Assembly: GCA_944390195.1 (NCBI GenBank) | Contig: CALXOZ010000014.1 | Span: 1-55,310 of the forward strand | Length of the DNA: 55,310 nucleotides | DNA from: an uncultured Alphaproteobacteria bacterium | GTDB taxonomy: Bacteria > Pseudomonadota > Alphaproteobacteria > CAAGCB01 > CAG-977 | Direction of reading: 5' to 3' | Shown: positions 16,155 through 24,406 of the stretch, one piece after another | How the letters are laid out: the number at the start of each line of letters is the position of its first letter | Numbering within the stretch: position 1 is the first letter of the stretch | The notes under the pieces: generated by a model | Told to the model about the DNA's origin: nothing | What the model saw: only the letters and a program-made list of their open reading frames with translations | Database searches by the model: none | Made by a program: the position numbers and the translations under genes

Positions 16155-18818
16155 ATGGCTGAAATGAATGCGGTGAAAGAGCCGCAAGTGAAGTACTTGA
16201 AAGATTATAAGAAACCTGATTTTAAAATTGATTCGATCGATTTGATTTTTGATCTGGATGAAGATGATACGCAGGTTGTTTCGACATTGAAGATCTCGAG
16301 CGATTATGACCGTTCGTCAGGAGTACGGCCTTTGGTTTTGGATGGAAATCGTTTGACGTTCAAATATATCAAATTGAACGGTCGAGCCATGTCGCCCGAG
16401 GATTATGCTGTTACGGATCAATCGCTGACGGTCTTTAATCCGCCAGATGAATTTACGCTTGAAATCGGGACGCAAATTCATCCGAAAGCCAATACTCAAT
16501 TGGAAGGGTTGTATTATTCTAACGGCACTTTGTGCACGCAAAACGAACCAGAAGGATTTCGTTGCATCACATATTATTTGGATCACCCTGATGTCATGAG
16601 CAGTTTTACGACGACATTGATTGCGGATAAGAAAAAATATCCCATCTTGCTTTCAAACGGCAACCCGATCGAAACAAAAGATCTGGACAACGGCAAGCAT
16701 ATGGTCGTTTGGCGGGATCCGTTTAAAAAACCGTGTTATTTATTCGCTGTTGTCGCAGGGGATTTGGCTTCTTTGCATGACATTTTTACAACGAAATCCG
16801 GTCGAAAAGTGCAGTTGGGGATTTATGTCGAACACGGTTACGAAGATCAGGCTTCGTTTGCGTTGGAATCTTTAAAAAAAGCGATGAAATGGGATGAAGA
16901 TGTCTACGGGTTGGAATATGATCTGGATTTGTTCAACATTGTCGCTGTTTCCTACTTTAACATGGGGGCTATGGAAAACAAAGGGTTGAATATTTTTAAT
17001 ACTTCATGCGCTTTGGTTGATAAAAGGGTCGGAACGGATATTGACTTCGCTCATGTCGAAAGTGTCATTGCTCACGAATATTTTCATAATTGGTCTGGCG
17101 ATCGCGTTACGGCACGAGATTGGTTCAACTTGTCTTTAAAAGAAGGATTCACCGTATATCGGGATCAGGAATTTTCCCGTGATATGCACTCACGCGCTTT
17201 AAACCGCATCAACGATGTTTTTAATCTGCGCACATACCAATTTCCTGAAGATGCCGGTCCTCTGGCACATCCAGTTCGTCCTGAATCTTATTTAGAAATC
17301 AATAATTATTATACCGCGACGGTTTATGACAAAGGCGCGGAAGTCATTCGTATGTATGAAAAGCTTTTCGGCAAGGAAAACTTTTTAAAGGGATGTTCTT
17401 TGTATTTCGCCCGACATGACGGACAAGCCGTTACAATCGACGATTTCGCAAAATGTCAGGAAGATGCGAATCATACGGATTTAACTCAATTTAAACGTTG
17501 GTATTCTCAAGCGGGGACTCCTGTCGTCACCGCAAAAGCGGACTATGATGCTGAAGCGAAAAAGTATATCCTGACGTTGAAACAGGAAACAAAACCGACA
17601 CCGGGACAACCTGAAAAGTTGCCGTTTGTCATTCCTTTGGCTATCGGGTTGATTGGAAAAGACGGGCAAGACATACCGTTGCAATTGGAAAACGAAAGCA
17701 AAGCGGTCGGAACGACGCGTGTGTTGGTTTTAGACAAACCGGAACAGAAATTTGTTTTTGTCAATATTGCGCAAAAACCCGTTTTGTCGGCGAACCGCGA
17801 TTTCAGCGCTCCTATTCATTTTGTCATGGATTATTCCGACGAAGAACGCATCCATCAATCATGTTATGATTCCGATTTGTTCAACCGTTGGGATGCCTCG
17901 CAACAATATGCGGTCAAATTGATTCTGGAAATGATAAAAGAAGTTCAAAACGGCAAAAAAGAACCTGATGTGGATGAAAACTATATCAAATTATGGGGAG
18001 GGTATTTGACGGATAAAAATTCTGATCCGGCTTATATTGCCCGTTTGATCATGTTGCCTCAGGAAAATTATTTGGCGGACAAAATGGATGTTGTTGATGT
18101 GGACGCCATTCATAGTGTGCGTTCCCGTATGAAAAAAGTGTTGGCGGAACGCTATAAAAAAGAGTTGCTGGAAGTCTATCGTGAAAATGATATAAGCGAT
18201 AAGCCGTATCGTTTCTCGACAGAAGATGCCGGCAAGCGGTCTTTAAAAAATATGGCGCTGTCTTTTTTAGGCAGTCTTGAAATTGATGAAATCGATCAAA
18301 TAGTGCAACATCAGTATTTTAATGCGAATAACATGTCCGATCGATTGGCGGCATTGAATGTCTGTTCGAATTCAAAAGATCCGAAACGCGATGAAATTCT
18401 GGAAGATTTTTATCAAAGAAACAAACATGACACAGGTGTAGTGAACAAATGGCTGTTCTGTTGTGCTTGCGCTGACCGTCCGGATGCGGTTTCCGCCGTG
18501 CGCCGATTAATGGAACATCCGGCGTTTGAAATGACAAACCCGAATAAGTTACGTTCCGTGATGGGGGGCTTCGCTTATAATCAGCCGGAATTTCACAAGG
18601 CGGACGGATCCGGTTATGCTTTGGCAGCGGAAATGGCAATAAAAGTTGACGGGTTCAATCCTCAAATGGCTTGTCATATGATCCGTCCGATGATCAGGTG
18701 GAAACGCTTTGATCAAAAACGGCAAGAGCTTATGAAAGCCGCTTTGAAAAAAGTCATTCAAAAAGAAGGGATATCGAAAAACGTTTATGAACTGGTAACG
18801 AAGTCGTTGGCGGAATAA
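16155..18818 (+). CDS. pepN: M1-family aminopeptidase N, copy 1
   Basis: 887 residues from the ATG at 16155, which has GAGGGTGG just before it; an in-frame GTG at 16143 is less good. Cytosolic zinc aminopeptidase that removes N-terminal residues. All catalytic elements are seen: substrate-anchoring GAMENKGLN, zinc motif HEYFHNW (H307, E308, H311), the third ligand glutamate in SLKEGFTVYRDQEF, and the transition-state tyrosine in TVYDKGAEVIRMYE. C-terminal helical domain ends YELVTKSLAE. The length matches E. coli PepN. A paralogue follows directly downstream, separated by a terminator, so each is likely expressed on its own. Confidence 0.95.
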   Translation: MAEMNAVKEPQVKYLKDYKKPDFKIDSIDLIFDLDEDDTQVVSTLKISSDYDRSSGVRPLVLDGNRLTFKYIKLNGRAMSPEDYAVTDQSLTVFNPPDEFTLEIGTQIHPKANTQLEGLYYSNGTLCTQNEPEGFRCITYYLDHPDVMSSFTTTLIADKKKYPILLSNGNPIETKDLDNGKHMVVWRDPFKKPCYLFAVVAGDLASLHDIFTTKSGRKVQLGIYVEHGYEDQASFALESLKKAMKWDEDVYGLEYDLDLFNIVAVSYFNMGAMENKGLNIFNTSCALVDKRVGTDIDFAHVESVIAHEYFHNWSGDRVTARDWFNLSLKEGFTVYRDQEFSRDMHSRALNRINDVFNLRTYQFPEDAGPLAHPVRPESYLEINNYYTATVYDKGAEVIRMYEKLFGKENFLKGCSLYFARHDGQAVTIDDFAKCQEDANHTDLTQFKRWYSQAGTPVVTAKADYDAEAKKYILTLKQETKPTPGQPEKLPFVIPLAIGLIGKDGQDIPLQLENESKAVGTTRVLVLDKPEQKFVFVNIAQKPVLSANRDFSAPIHFVMDYSDEERIHQSCYDSDLFNRWDASQQYAVKLILEMIKEVQNGKKEPDVDENYIKLWGGYLTDKNSDPAYIARLIMLPQENYLADKMDVVDVDAIHSVRSRMKKVLAERYKKELLEVYRENDISDKPYRFSTEDAGKRSLKNMALSFLGSLEIDEIDQIVQHQYFNANNMSDRLAALNVCSNSKDPKRDEILEDFYQRNKHDTGVVNKWLFCCACADRPDAVSAVRRLMEHPAFEMTNPNKLRSVMGGFAYNQPEFHKADGSGYALAAEMAIKVDGFNPQMACHMIRPMIRWKRFDQKRQELMKAALKKVIQKEGISKNVYELVTKSLAE

Positions 18819-18835
18819 TTGATGTAAAAGCAAAA

Positions 18836-18877
18836 TGACGCTGTTTTCTTTTTTTCGGAAAACAGCGTTTTTTTTTC
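18836..18877 (+). terminator. Rho-independent terminator after pepN copy 1
   Basis: Long stem ACGCTGTTTTC (18838-18848) / GAAAACAGCGT (18858-18868) followed by a run of nine T. It separates the two aminopeptidase genes. Confidence 0.88.
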
Positions 18878-18952
18878 TTGTTTTAGACAAAAAATATGAG
18901 TAACATTGACAAGATTTAGACAACTTTCAGACCTTTTACAGGGGGAAAATCA

Positions 18953-21805
18953 ATGTCGGAAAATAAGCCGAACGTCAAATATTTAAAAGATTATAAAAAA
19001 CCGGATTACAAAATAGAATCCGTTCATTTGGATTTTGATTTGGATGAAGAAAATACACAAGTCGCATCAACTTTGAAAATCAAAAGCGATTATGATGCGG
19101 CAAGCGGTGAAGTACGTCCGTTGCATTTGGACGGCGACGAATTGACTTTGACATCTATAGCCATTGACGGTCGCCCCTTGAAACCGGAAGAATATGTTGT
19201 TGATGACAAGGGTTTGACGATATTAAATCCTCCGAAAGAATTTGAACTTTCCATCGGTACGGAAATACACCCGAAAGCGAATACGAAGCTGGAAGGTTTG
19301 TATGTTTCAAACGGAATGTTTTGCACCCAGTGCGAACCGGAAGGTTTTCGCCGTATCACCTATTATTTGGATCATCCGGATGTTACCAGCGTGTTTACAA
19401 CAACTTTACGGGCGGATAAGGAAAAATTGCCGTGTCTTCTTTCCAACGGCAACTTGATCAAAGAAGAAAAAATGCCCGACGGAAGAACGGCGGTAACATG
19501 GAACGACCCGTTCCCGAAACCGTCTTATTTGTTTGCTTTGGTCGGCGGGGATTTGGATTATATCCATGACAAATTTACAACCATGTCCGGTCGGGAAGTA
19601 ACATTGGGTGTGTATGCGAACAAAGGTCAGAAAGACAAGTTGGGATATACGATGGAATCCATCAAGCGTTCGATGGCTTGGGACGAAAAGGTGTTCGGTC
19701 GTGAATACGACTTGGATCTGTTCAATTTGGTCGCTGTTTCCGATTTCAACCAAGGCGCAATGGAAAACAAAGGGTTGAACATATTCAACAGCGCCTATGT
19801 CATAGCCGATGCCAATACGGCGACGGATTCGGATTATGCGGGGATCGAAGGCGTTGTCGGTCATGAATACTTTCATAACTGGTCTGGAAACCGCGTTACG
19901 GTGCGGGATTGGTTTAACTTGTCTTTAAAAGAAGGGTTGACCGTATACCGTGATCAGGAATTTTCACGCGATATGCGTTCACGTTCAGTTAATCGTATAG
20001 ATGATGTTTCAGGCTTGCGTGCCGGTCAGTTTGCAGAGGACGCCGGTCCGACCGCTCATGCCGTCCGTCCGGAATCATATGTCGAGATCAATAATTTCTA
20101 TACATCGACAATTTATGACAAAGGTGCCGAAATCGTTCGTATGTATGAAAAAATGCTCGGTAAGGAAAAATTCCGCCAAGCTAACGATCTTCATTTTTCC
20201 CGTAATGACGGGAAATCGGTAACGATTGACGATTACGCGAAATGTATGGAAGATGTCAGCGGAAAGGATTTGACGCAATTCAAACGTTGGTATTCTCAAG
20301 CCGGAACGCCGTCTGTGTTTGCAGAAGGGGTTTATGACGAAAAGAATCAGACCTACACCTTAAAATTGAAACAAGTAACAAAACCGACACCGGGACAGGA
20401 TACGAAGTTACCGTTTGTCATTCCTATGGAAATGGGTTTGTTGGGCAAGGACGGTAAAGATATGCCGTTGCAGTTGGCAGGTGAAAAAGAGGCTCAAGGA
20501 ACATCGCGTGTGATGATTTTGGACAAGGATGAAGCCGTTTTCACTTTTGTTAACGTGAAAGAAAAACCTGTCTTGTCGGCGAACCGCGATTTCACAGCGC
20601 CGATTAACTTTTATATGGATTATACGGATGCCGAACGTGCTCATTTGATGGCGCACGATTCCGATCTGTTCAACCGTTGGGATGCAGCACAGCAGTACGG
20701 TGTCCAGAAAATGATTGGTATGGTCAAGGATATCCAAGCCGGTAAAGAACCTAAAGTAGATGAAGGTTATTTGAATGCTTTAGGGTCTTATTTAAAGGAT
20801 CCGGATCTGGATAAGGCTTTTGTTGCAAAAGCTTTGGATTTACCCAGTGAAAAATATATCGCCGATCAGATGGATGTTGTCGATGTTGACGCGATTGCCA
20901 AAGCGCGGAAAATGGTTTCCGATGCTTTTGTTCAACGCTTTGAAAAAGATTTGGTTCGCGTCTATGATTCTCTGAATGTCGAAAAACCGTTTGAACCGGT
21001 TGCCAAAGATGCCGGTGAACGGGCTTTGAAAAATAAGGCGTTGGCTTATTTGGCATCGACTGAAAAACCGGAACATATGGATCGTGTGACGAATCAGTAT
21101 GAAAAAGCCAACAATATGACAGATCGTTTTGCCGCATTGAATGTTGCCGCGAATATGCCTTCCGGTAAACCTGTTGTGGACGACTTTTACAAGCGTTTCA
21201 AACACGAAGAACTGGTCGTCAACAAATGGTTGGGAGTCGTTGCTGCGGAAGGATTGGAAAGCGCGAAATCGGCTGTTGACCATGAAGCGTTTTCAATTAC
21301 GAATCCAAATAAAGTGCGTGCTGTTATGCGGCGTTTTGCTGGAAACCAGACCGCTTTTCATGCAAAAGATGGTTCCGGATATGAGTTTGTTGCCGATATG
21401 GCGCTCAAGTTGGACGGTATTAATCCTTTGGTCGCAGCCGATACGGTCAAGCCTTTGACATCGTGGCGGCGTTTTGATCCGCAACGTCAGGCGTTGATGA
21501 AAGCGGCTCTTGAAAAAGTGATGGCGAAACCGGGATTGTCGAAAAATGTTTATGAAGTCGTTTCAAAGTCTTTGGAACAAGCGGATTCGAAAAAATCAAA
21601 GATATTGGAAAATAAAGCGAAAATGCAGAAAAGAGTCAAGACAGACGCCTTTTTGAAAAAACAACCGTTGAAAGTCTTTGTTTCCGGAGCCCGTAAAACA
21701 AACGAACCTCAATATGTTTCGGCTTTGACAGGCAAAAAAACGAAAAACGTTCCGGCACAAATCAATAAAAATTTGCTTGTGCAACATAAAAGCCAAGGGC
21801 GTTAA
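18953..21805 (+). CDS. pepN: M1-family aminopeptidase N, copy 2 with C-terminal extension
   Basis: 950 residues; ATG after an AGGGGG stretch. It is colinear with copy 1 through the whole M1 fold: GAMENKGLN, HEYFHNW (H304, E305, H308), SLKEGLTVYRDQEF and TIYDKGAEIVRMYE are intact, so it should be active. It differs by an extra ~65 residues after SKSLEQ, strongly basic (many K, with VSGARKTNEPQYVSAL and GKKTKNVPAQ), which copy 1 and PepN generally lack; this could mediate localisation or nucleic-acid or envelope contact. The two genes clearly arose by tandem duplication and have since diverged; whether specificity differs cannot be told. Own terminator downstream. Confidence 0.94.
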   Translation: MSENKPNVKYLKDYKKPDYKIESVHLDFDLDEENTQVASTLKIKSDYDAASGEVRPLHLDGDELTLTSIAIDGRPLKPEEYVVDDKGLTILNPPKEFELSIGTEIHPKANTKLEGLYVSNGMFCTQCEPEGFRRITYYLDHPDVTSVFTTTLRADKEKLPCLLSNGNLIKEEKMPDGRTAVTWNDPFPKPSYLFALVGGDLDYIHDKFTTMSGREVTLGVYANKGQKDKLGYTMESIKRSMAWDEKVFGREYDLDLFNLVAVSDFNQGAMENKGLNIFNSAYVIADANTATDSDYAGIEGVVGHEYFHNWSGNRVTVRDWFNLSLKEGLTVYRDQEFSRDMRSRSVNRIDDVSGLRAGQFAEDAGPTAHAVRPESYVEINNFYTSTIYDKGAEIVRMYEKMLGKEKFRQANDLHFSRNDGKSVTIDDYAKCMEDVSGKDLTQFKRWYSQAGTPSVFAEGVYDEKNQTYTLKLKQVTKPTPGQDTKLPFVIPMEMGLLGKDGKDMPLQLAGEKEAQGTSRVMILDKDEAVFTFVNVKEKPVLSANRDFTAPINFYMDYTDAERAHLMAHDSDLFNRWDAAQQYGVQKMIGMVKDIQAGKEPKVDEGYLNALGSYLKDPDLDKAFVAKALDLPSEKYIADQMDVVDVDAIAKARKMVSDAFVQRFEKDLVRVYDSLNVEKPFEPVAKDAGERALKNKALAYLASTEKPEHMDRVTNQYEKANNMTDRFAALNVAANMPSGKPVVDDFYKRFKHEELVVNKWLGVVAAEGLESAKSAVDHEAFSITNPNKVRAVMRRFAGNQTAFHAKDGSGYEFVADMALKLDGINPLVAADTVKPLTSWRRFDPQRQALMKAALEKVMAKPGLSKNVYEVVSKSLEQADSKKSKILENKAKMQKRVKTDAFLKKQPLKVFVSGARKTNEPQYVSALTGKKTKNVPAQINKNLLVQHKSQGR

Positions 21806-21821
21806 AATTTAATACCATTTT

Positions 21822-21860
21822 TTAACCGCCGGACAGTTTTGTCCGGCGGTTTTATTATTT
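21822..21860 (+). terminator. Rho-independent terminator after pepN copy 2
   Basis: Very stable 11-bp stem AACCGCCGGAC (21824-21834) / GTCCGGCGGTT (21841-21851), 6-nt loop, then a T-rich tail. Confidence 0.92.
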
Positions 21861-21938
21861 TGTGGGAATGGATTGTTTTTCTTGGTATAAATAGAATAAA
21901 GCCTTTTCTTTTTAGAATTTTTAGAAGGGACATTTTTC

Positions 21939-23060
21939 ATGAACTTTAAAAGTGTTGTTTTCTTTTCAACTGTTTCTTTTTTTGTTTTAACCGGTGTTGC
22001 AGAGGCTCAAAGCAAATATACGACCGCTCAAGACCAACAGCCGAAGTCTATTTGGGAAGATGAAAGTGCGGCTAATCCGTATTTTAAATCTTCTCGCCCA
22101 AAAGCGTCTTCGGCGAGTGCTCAAGAAACAAAGAAAAAAGTCAGAGAACCTAAAAGATCAACTTTTAAACGCCGTGTGTATACGGGACCTTCCAAAGCGG
22201 AGATTGCTGAAGCCGCATCTAAAAAAGCTGTTGAAAACTTTAAAACCTTTATGTCAAATGAAAATTACGATGTGAAATATGGCAACATTTCTTATGATGT
22301 TGCAGGGGATTCTTTGTCCGTAACGGATGTCAGCATGGTTCCGAAAGTCAAAGAAGGGCAGGGGAAGGTTGTTCCTTATTATATGACAGCGAAAGAAATT
22401 ACATTGAGAAATTTCAATATCGGTGAAAAAAACGGGAAGCCTTTGTTAAAGAACGGGGAAATGAAAGCCAGAAAAATCGAGATCCCTGTATGGGATGAAA
22501 ATGCCGTTAAAAAGGGGAAAATAGAAATATCCCAATTGACCATGAACGGTGATGTCCCTGCATATATGAAGGCTCAAGGGGTCGGAGAGCTTGATAAAGT
22601 GGAAGCACGAGATTTTCGTTCGGAAACAATCATCAATGAAACAATATTGAACAATGTCGTCCGTTCAAAGATTTTTTCAGCCTCGACAGTTTCATTTTCC
22701 GGTGTTGAATTGCAAAAGGAATTAATCGAGTCTTTAAAATATCAAAGCTTGGACGGATTGAAATTTGAAACGGCACGGGTTAATACCCGTCCTGTTCCAA
22801 CGTTGGACGGGGTTGCCGCCGCAATGACATCTTATTCGGCAAGGATATTGAATACGGACTTGGTGGTCGGTGCCAGATTAGAAGCGCAAAAAGAAAATCC
22901 TGATCCGAATCTTGAGCAGTTGAAAAAAAATGCAGAGGAAAATAAAGCCGCTATAAAAGCTGTTGAAGAAGAAATGGGGCAAGCTTCAGACCACTCTGAA
23001 AAGACGGAAGAAAAAGCGGATACGACAAAAATAACTGATGCATCAAAGAAATCCGAATAA
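21939..23060 (+). CDS. Exported protein of unknown function (first gene of coupling-ATPase cassette)
   Basis: 373 residues; AGAAGGGA stands about 10 bases before the ATG. A Sec signal peptide is clear: short start, hydrophobic stretch, and AEA before QSKYT (cleavage about 23/24). Then a basic Pro/Ser-rich linker (about 30-85), a region of mixed strands and helices about 90-300 (NYDVKYGNISYDVAGDSLSVTDV; ITLRNFNIGEKNGKP), and an acidic, probably coiled-coil tail rich in Glu and Lys. The middle resembles periplasmic repeat-strand proteins in general style, but I recognise no family. The next gene starts 17 bp later and the VirD4-like gene follows that, so a role with a secretion apparatus is an inference from position. 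Confidence 0.7.
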   Translation: MNFKSVVFFSTVSFFVLTGVAEAQSKYTTAQDQQPKSIWEDESAANPYFKSSRPKASSASAQETKKKVREPKRSTFKRRVYTGPSKAEIAEAASKKAVENFKTFMSNENYDVKYGNISYDVAGDSLSVTDVSMVPKVKEGQGKVVPYYMTAKEITLRNFNIGEKNGKPLLKNGEMKARKIEIPVWDENAVKKGKIEISQLTMNGDVPAYMKAQGVGELDKVEARDFRSETIINETILNNVVRSKIFSASTVSFSGVELQKELIESLKYQSLDGLKFETARVNTRPVPTLDGVAAAMTSYSARILNTDLVVGARLEAQKENPDPNLEQLKKNAEENKAAIKAVEEEMGQASDHSEKTEEKADTTKITDASKKSE

Positions 23061-23077
23061 AAATAAAGACCAAAACA

Positions 23078-24403
23078 ATGACTCAAACGACACAGAATCA
23101 AACCGAACAGGAAAATCAGGGCGTTTACAGTGCTTTGACGAAACGTCCGGCTCCGAAAGTTATGGATACGTCCGATGCAAATATCAGTTATGTCGCCGGC
23201 GTTCGAATCGTAGATGAAATTAAAGAACGTAAAAACCGTTTTAACGGATGGGAAAAAGATGACAATGCCTTGCTGGTTGTCCTTTCCCTTTCCCAAGGTG
23301 AAACGGATAAGTTTATCGGTGCCGATTTGTCTCAGGTTGATTTTTCAGGGGCGAATTTATGTTCTATCAATCTGCAGAATGCCGATTTGAGAAATGCCAA
23401 TCTTGCCGGAGCCGATTTGCGTGGAGCCGATTTGCGTGGCGCTGATTTGCGCGGTGTCAATTTGGAGGAAGCTGATCTGGAAGGGGCAAATCTGGAAGGA
23501 GCTCTGTTAGATGGCGCATATTTGAAAAATGCGAAAATCACAGGCGTAAAGTTGGCAAAACAAGCCCTGAACGAGTTGGAAAAAATGCAGCAGTTGCAGC
23601 ATGACGCCGAAGAAGGGAAAGTCGATTTACGCAAGGTGAATTTGAAATATTTGGATTTGCGCCGCTTGGATTTGCGCGGTGTCGATTTGACAGGAGTTGA
23701 CTTGTCGGGGGTCAATCTTGTCGGAGTGAACCTGACGGGGGTGAAGATAGATCCCATGTATTTGGATGGTACTTATGCTTTTAAACAGATGCCGGGACGC
23801 AAAGTCGATATAAAAAAAGGCAATGTTGCAGGTTTGGATCTGACAACGGCGAATCAAATGAAATCGAAATTGGCGGAAGTCGAGGTTTTAAGAAGAAAAA
23901 GAATAAATGATCAGGAGGAAGCTCAAAAACATATTCAAGAAATCAATCGGGTAACGGAAGAGATTGCTCGGCGGGAAGAACAGGAAATAACCGAGTTTCG
24001 TAAAAAAGCTTTGGATCAACAAGTCAGTATGCAGGCGTTGTCTGAAAAAGAATTGACTCCGGAAGTGGCATTTTTACGCGAACGCCGGTTAAATCAGGCA
24101 AGTCCGGAAGAATTGAAAGCCCGTCTTCAAGACGTTGTTTTGGAAAAACGTCCTGCTTTGAAAAGCGGTGCGAGAAGTCTTGTTACGCGCAGACCGCGCC
24201 GTAAAGAAGAGTTGCCTCCCAGTAAATATGATTTTCCCATTCTTTATCCTGTCGACGAAGAAGATAAGCAAACGCCGAAAGCATCTCCGGTAAAAGATGT
24301 GGTGAAAGTCGCCGAACAGGTTTCAGGTTGTGTAAAAAAAGTGATACAGAAGGTTTTCCCCCGTTCCCGTATGCGGGTGAAACGTCAAAGACAAAGGAGC
24401 TAG
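23078..24403 (+). CDS. Pentapeptide-repeat protein
   Basis: 441 residues, no signal peptide. Two runs of pentapeptide repeats A(D/N)LxX: about 85-150 (ANLAGADLRGADLRGADL and onward) and about 187-225 (VDLRKVNLKYLDLRRLDL and VDLTGVDLSGVNL), separated by about 35 residues. Each run would form a right-handed quadrilateral beta-helix coil. Then comes a long charged coiled-coil region (about 260-320, KSKLAEVEVLRRKRIN) and a basic C-terminus ending RMRVKRQRQRS. No ribosome binding site is obvious. It ends 3 bp before the coupling-ATPase gene, which implies a shared transcript. Pentapeptide proteins act as DNA mimics, scaffolds or secreted effectors; which applies here is unknown. Confidence 0.8.
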   Translation: MTQTTQNQTEQENQGVYSALTKRPAPKVMDTSDANISYVAGVRIVDEIKERKNRFNGWEKDDNALLVVLSLSQGETDKFIGADLSQVDFSGANLCSINLQNADLRNANLAGADLRGADLRGADLRGVNLEEADLEGANLEGALLDGAYLKNAKITGVKLAKQALNELEKMQQLQHDAEEGKVDLRKVNLKYLDLRRLDLRGVDLTGVDLSGVNLVGVNLTGVKIDPMYLDGTYAFKQMPGRKVDIKKGNVAGLDLTTANQMKSKLAEVEVLRRKRINDQEEAQKHIQEINRVTEEIARREEQEITEFRKKALDQQVSMQALSEKELTPEVAFLRERRLNQASPEELKARLQDVVLEKRPALKSGARSLVTRRPRRKEELPPSKYDFPILYPVDEEDKQTPKASPVKDVVKVAEQVSGCVKKVIQKVFPRSRMRVKRQRQRS

Positions 24404-24406
24404 GAT

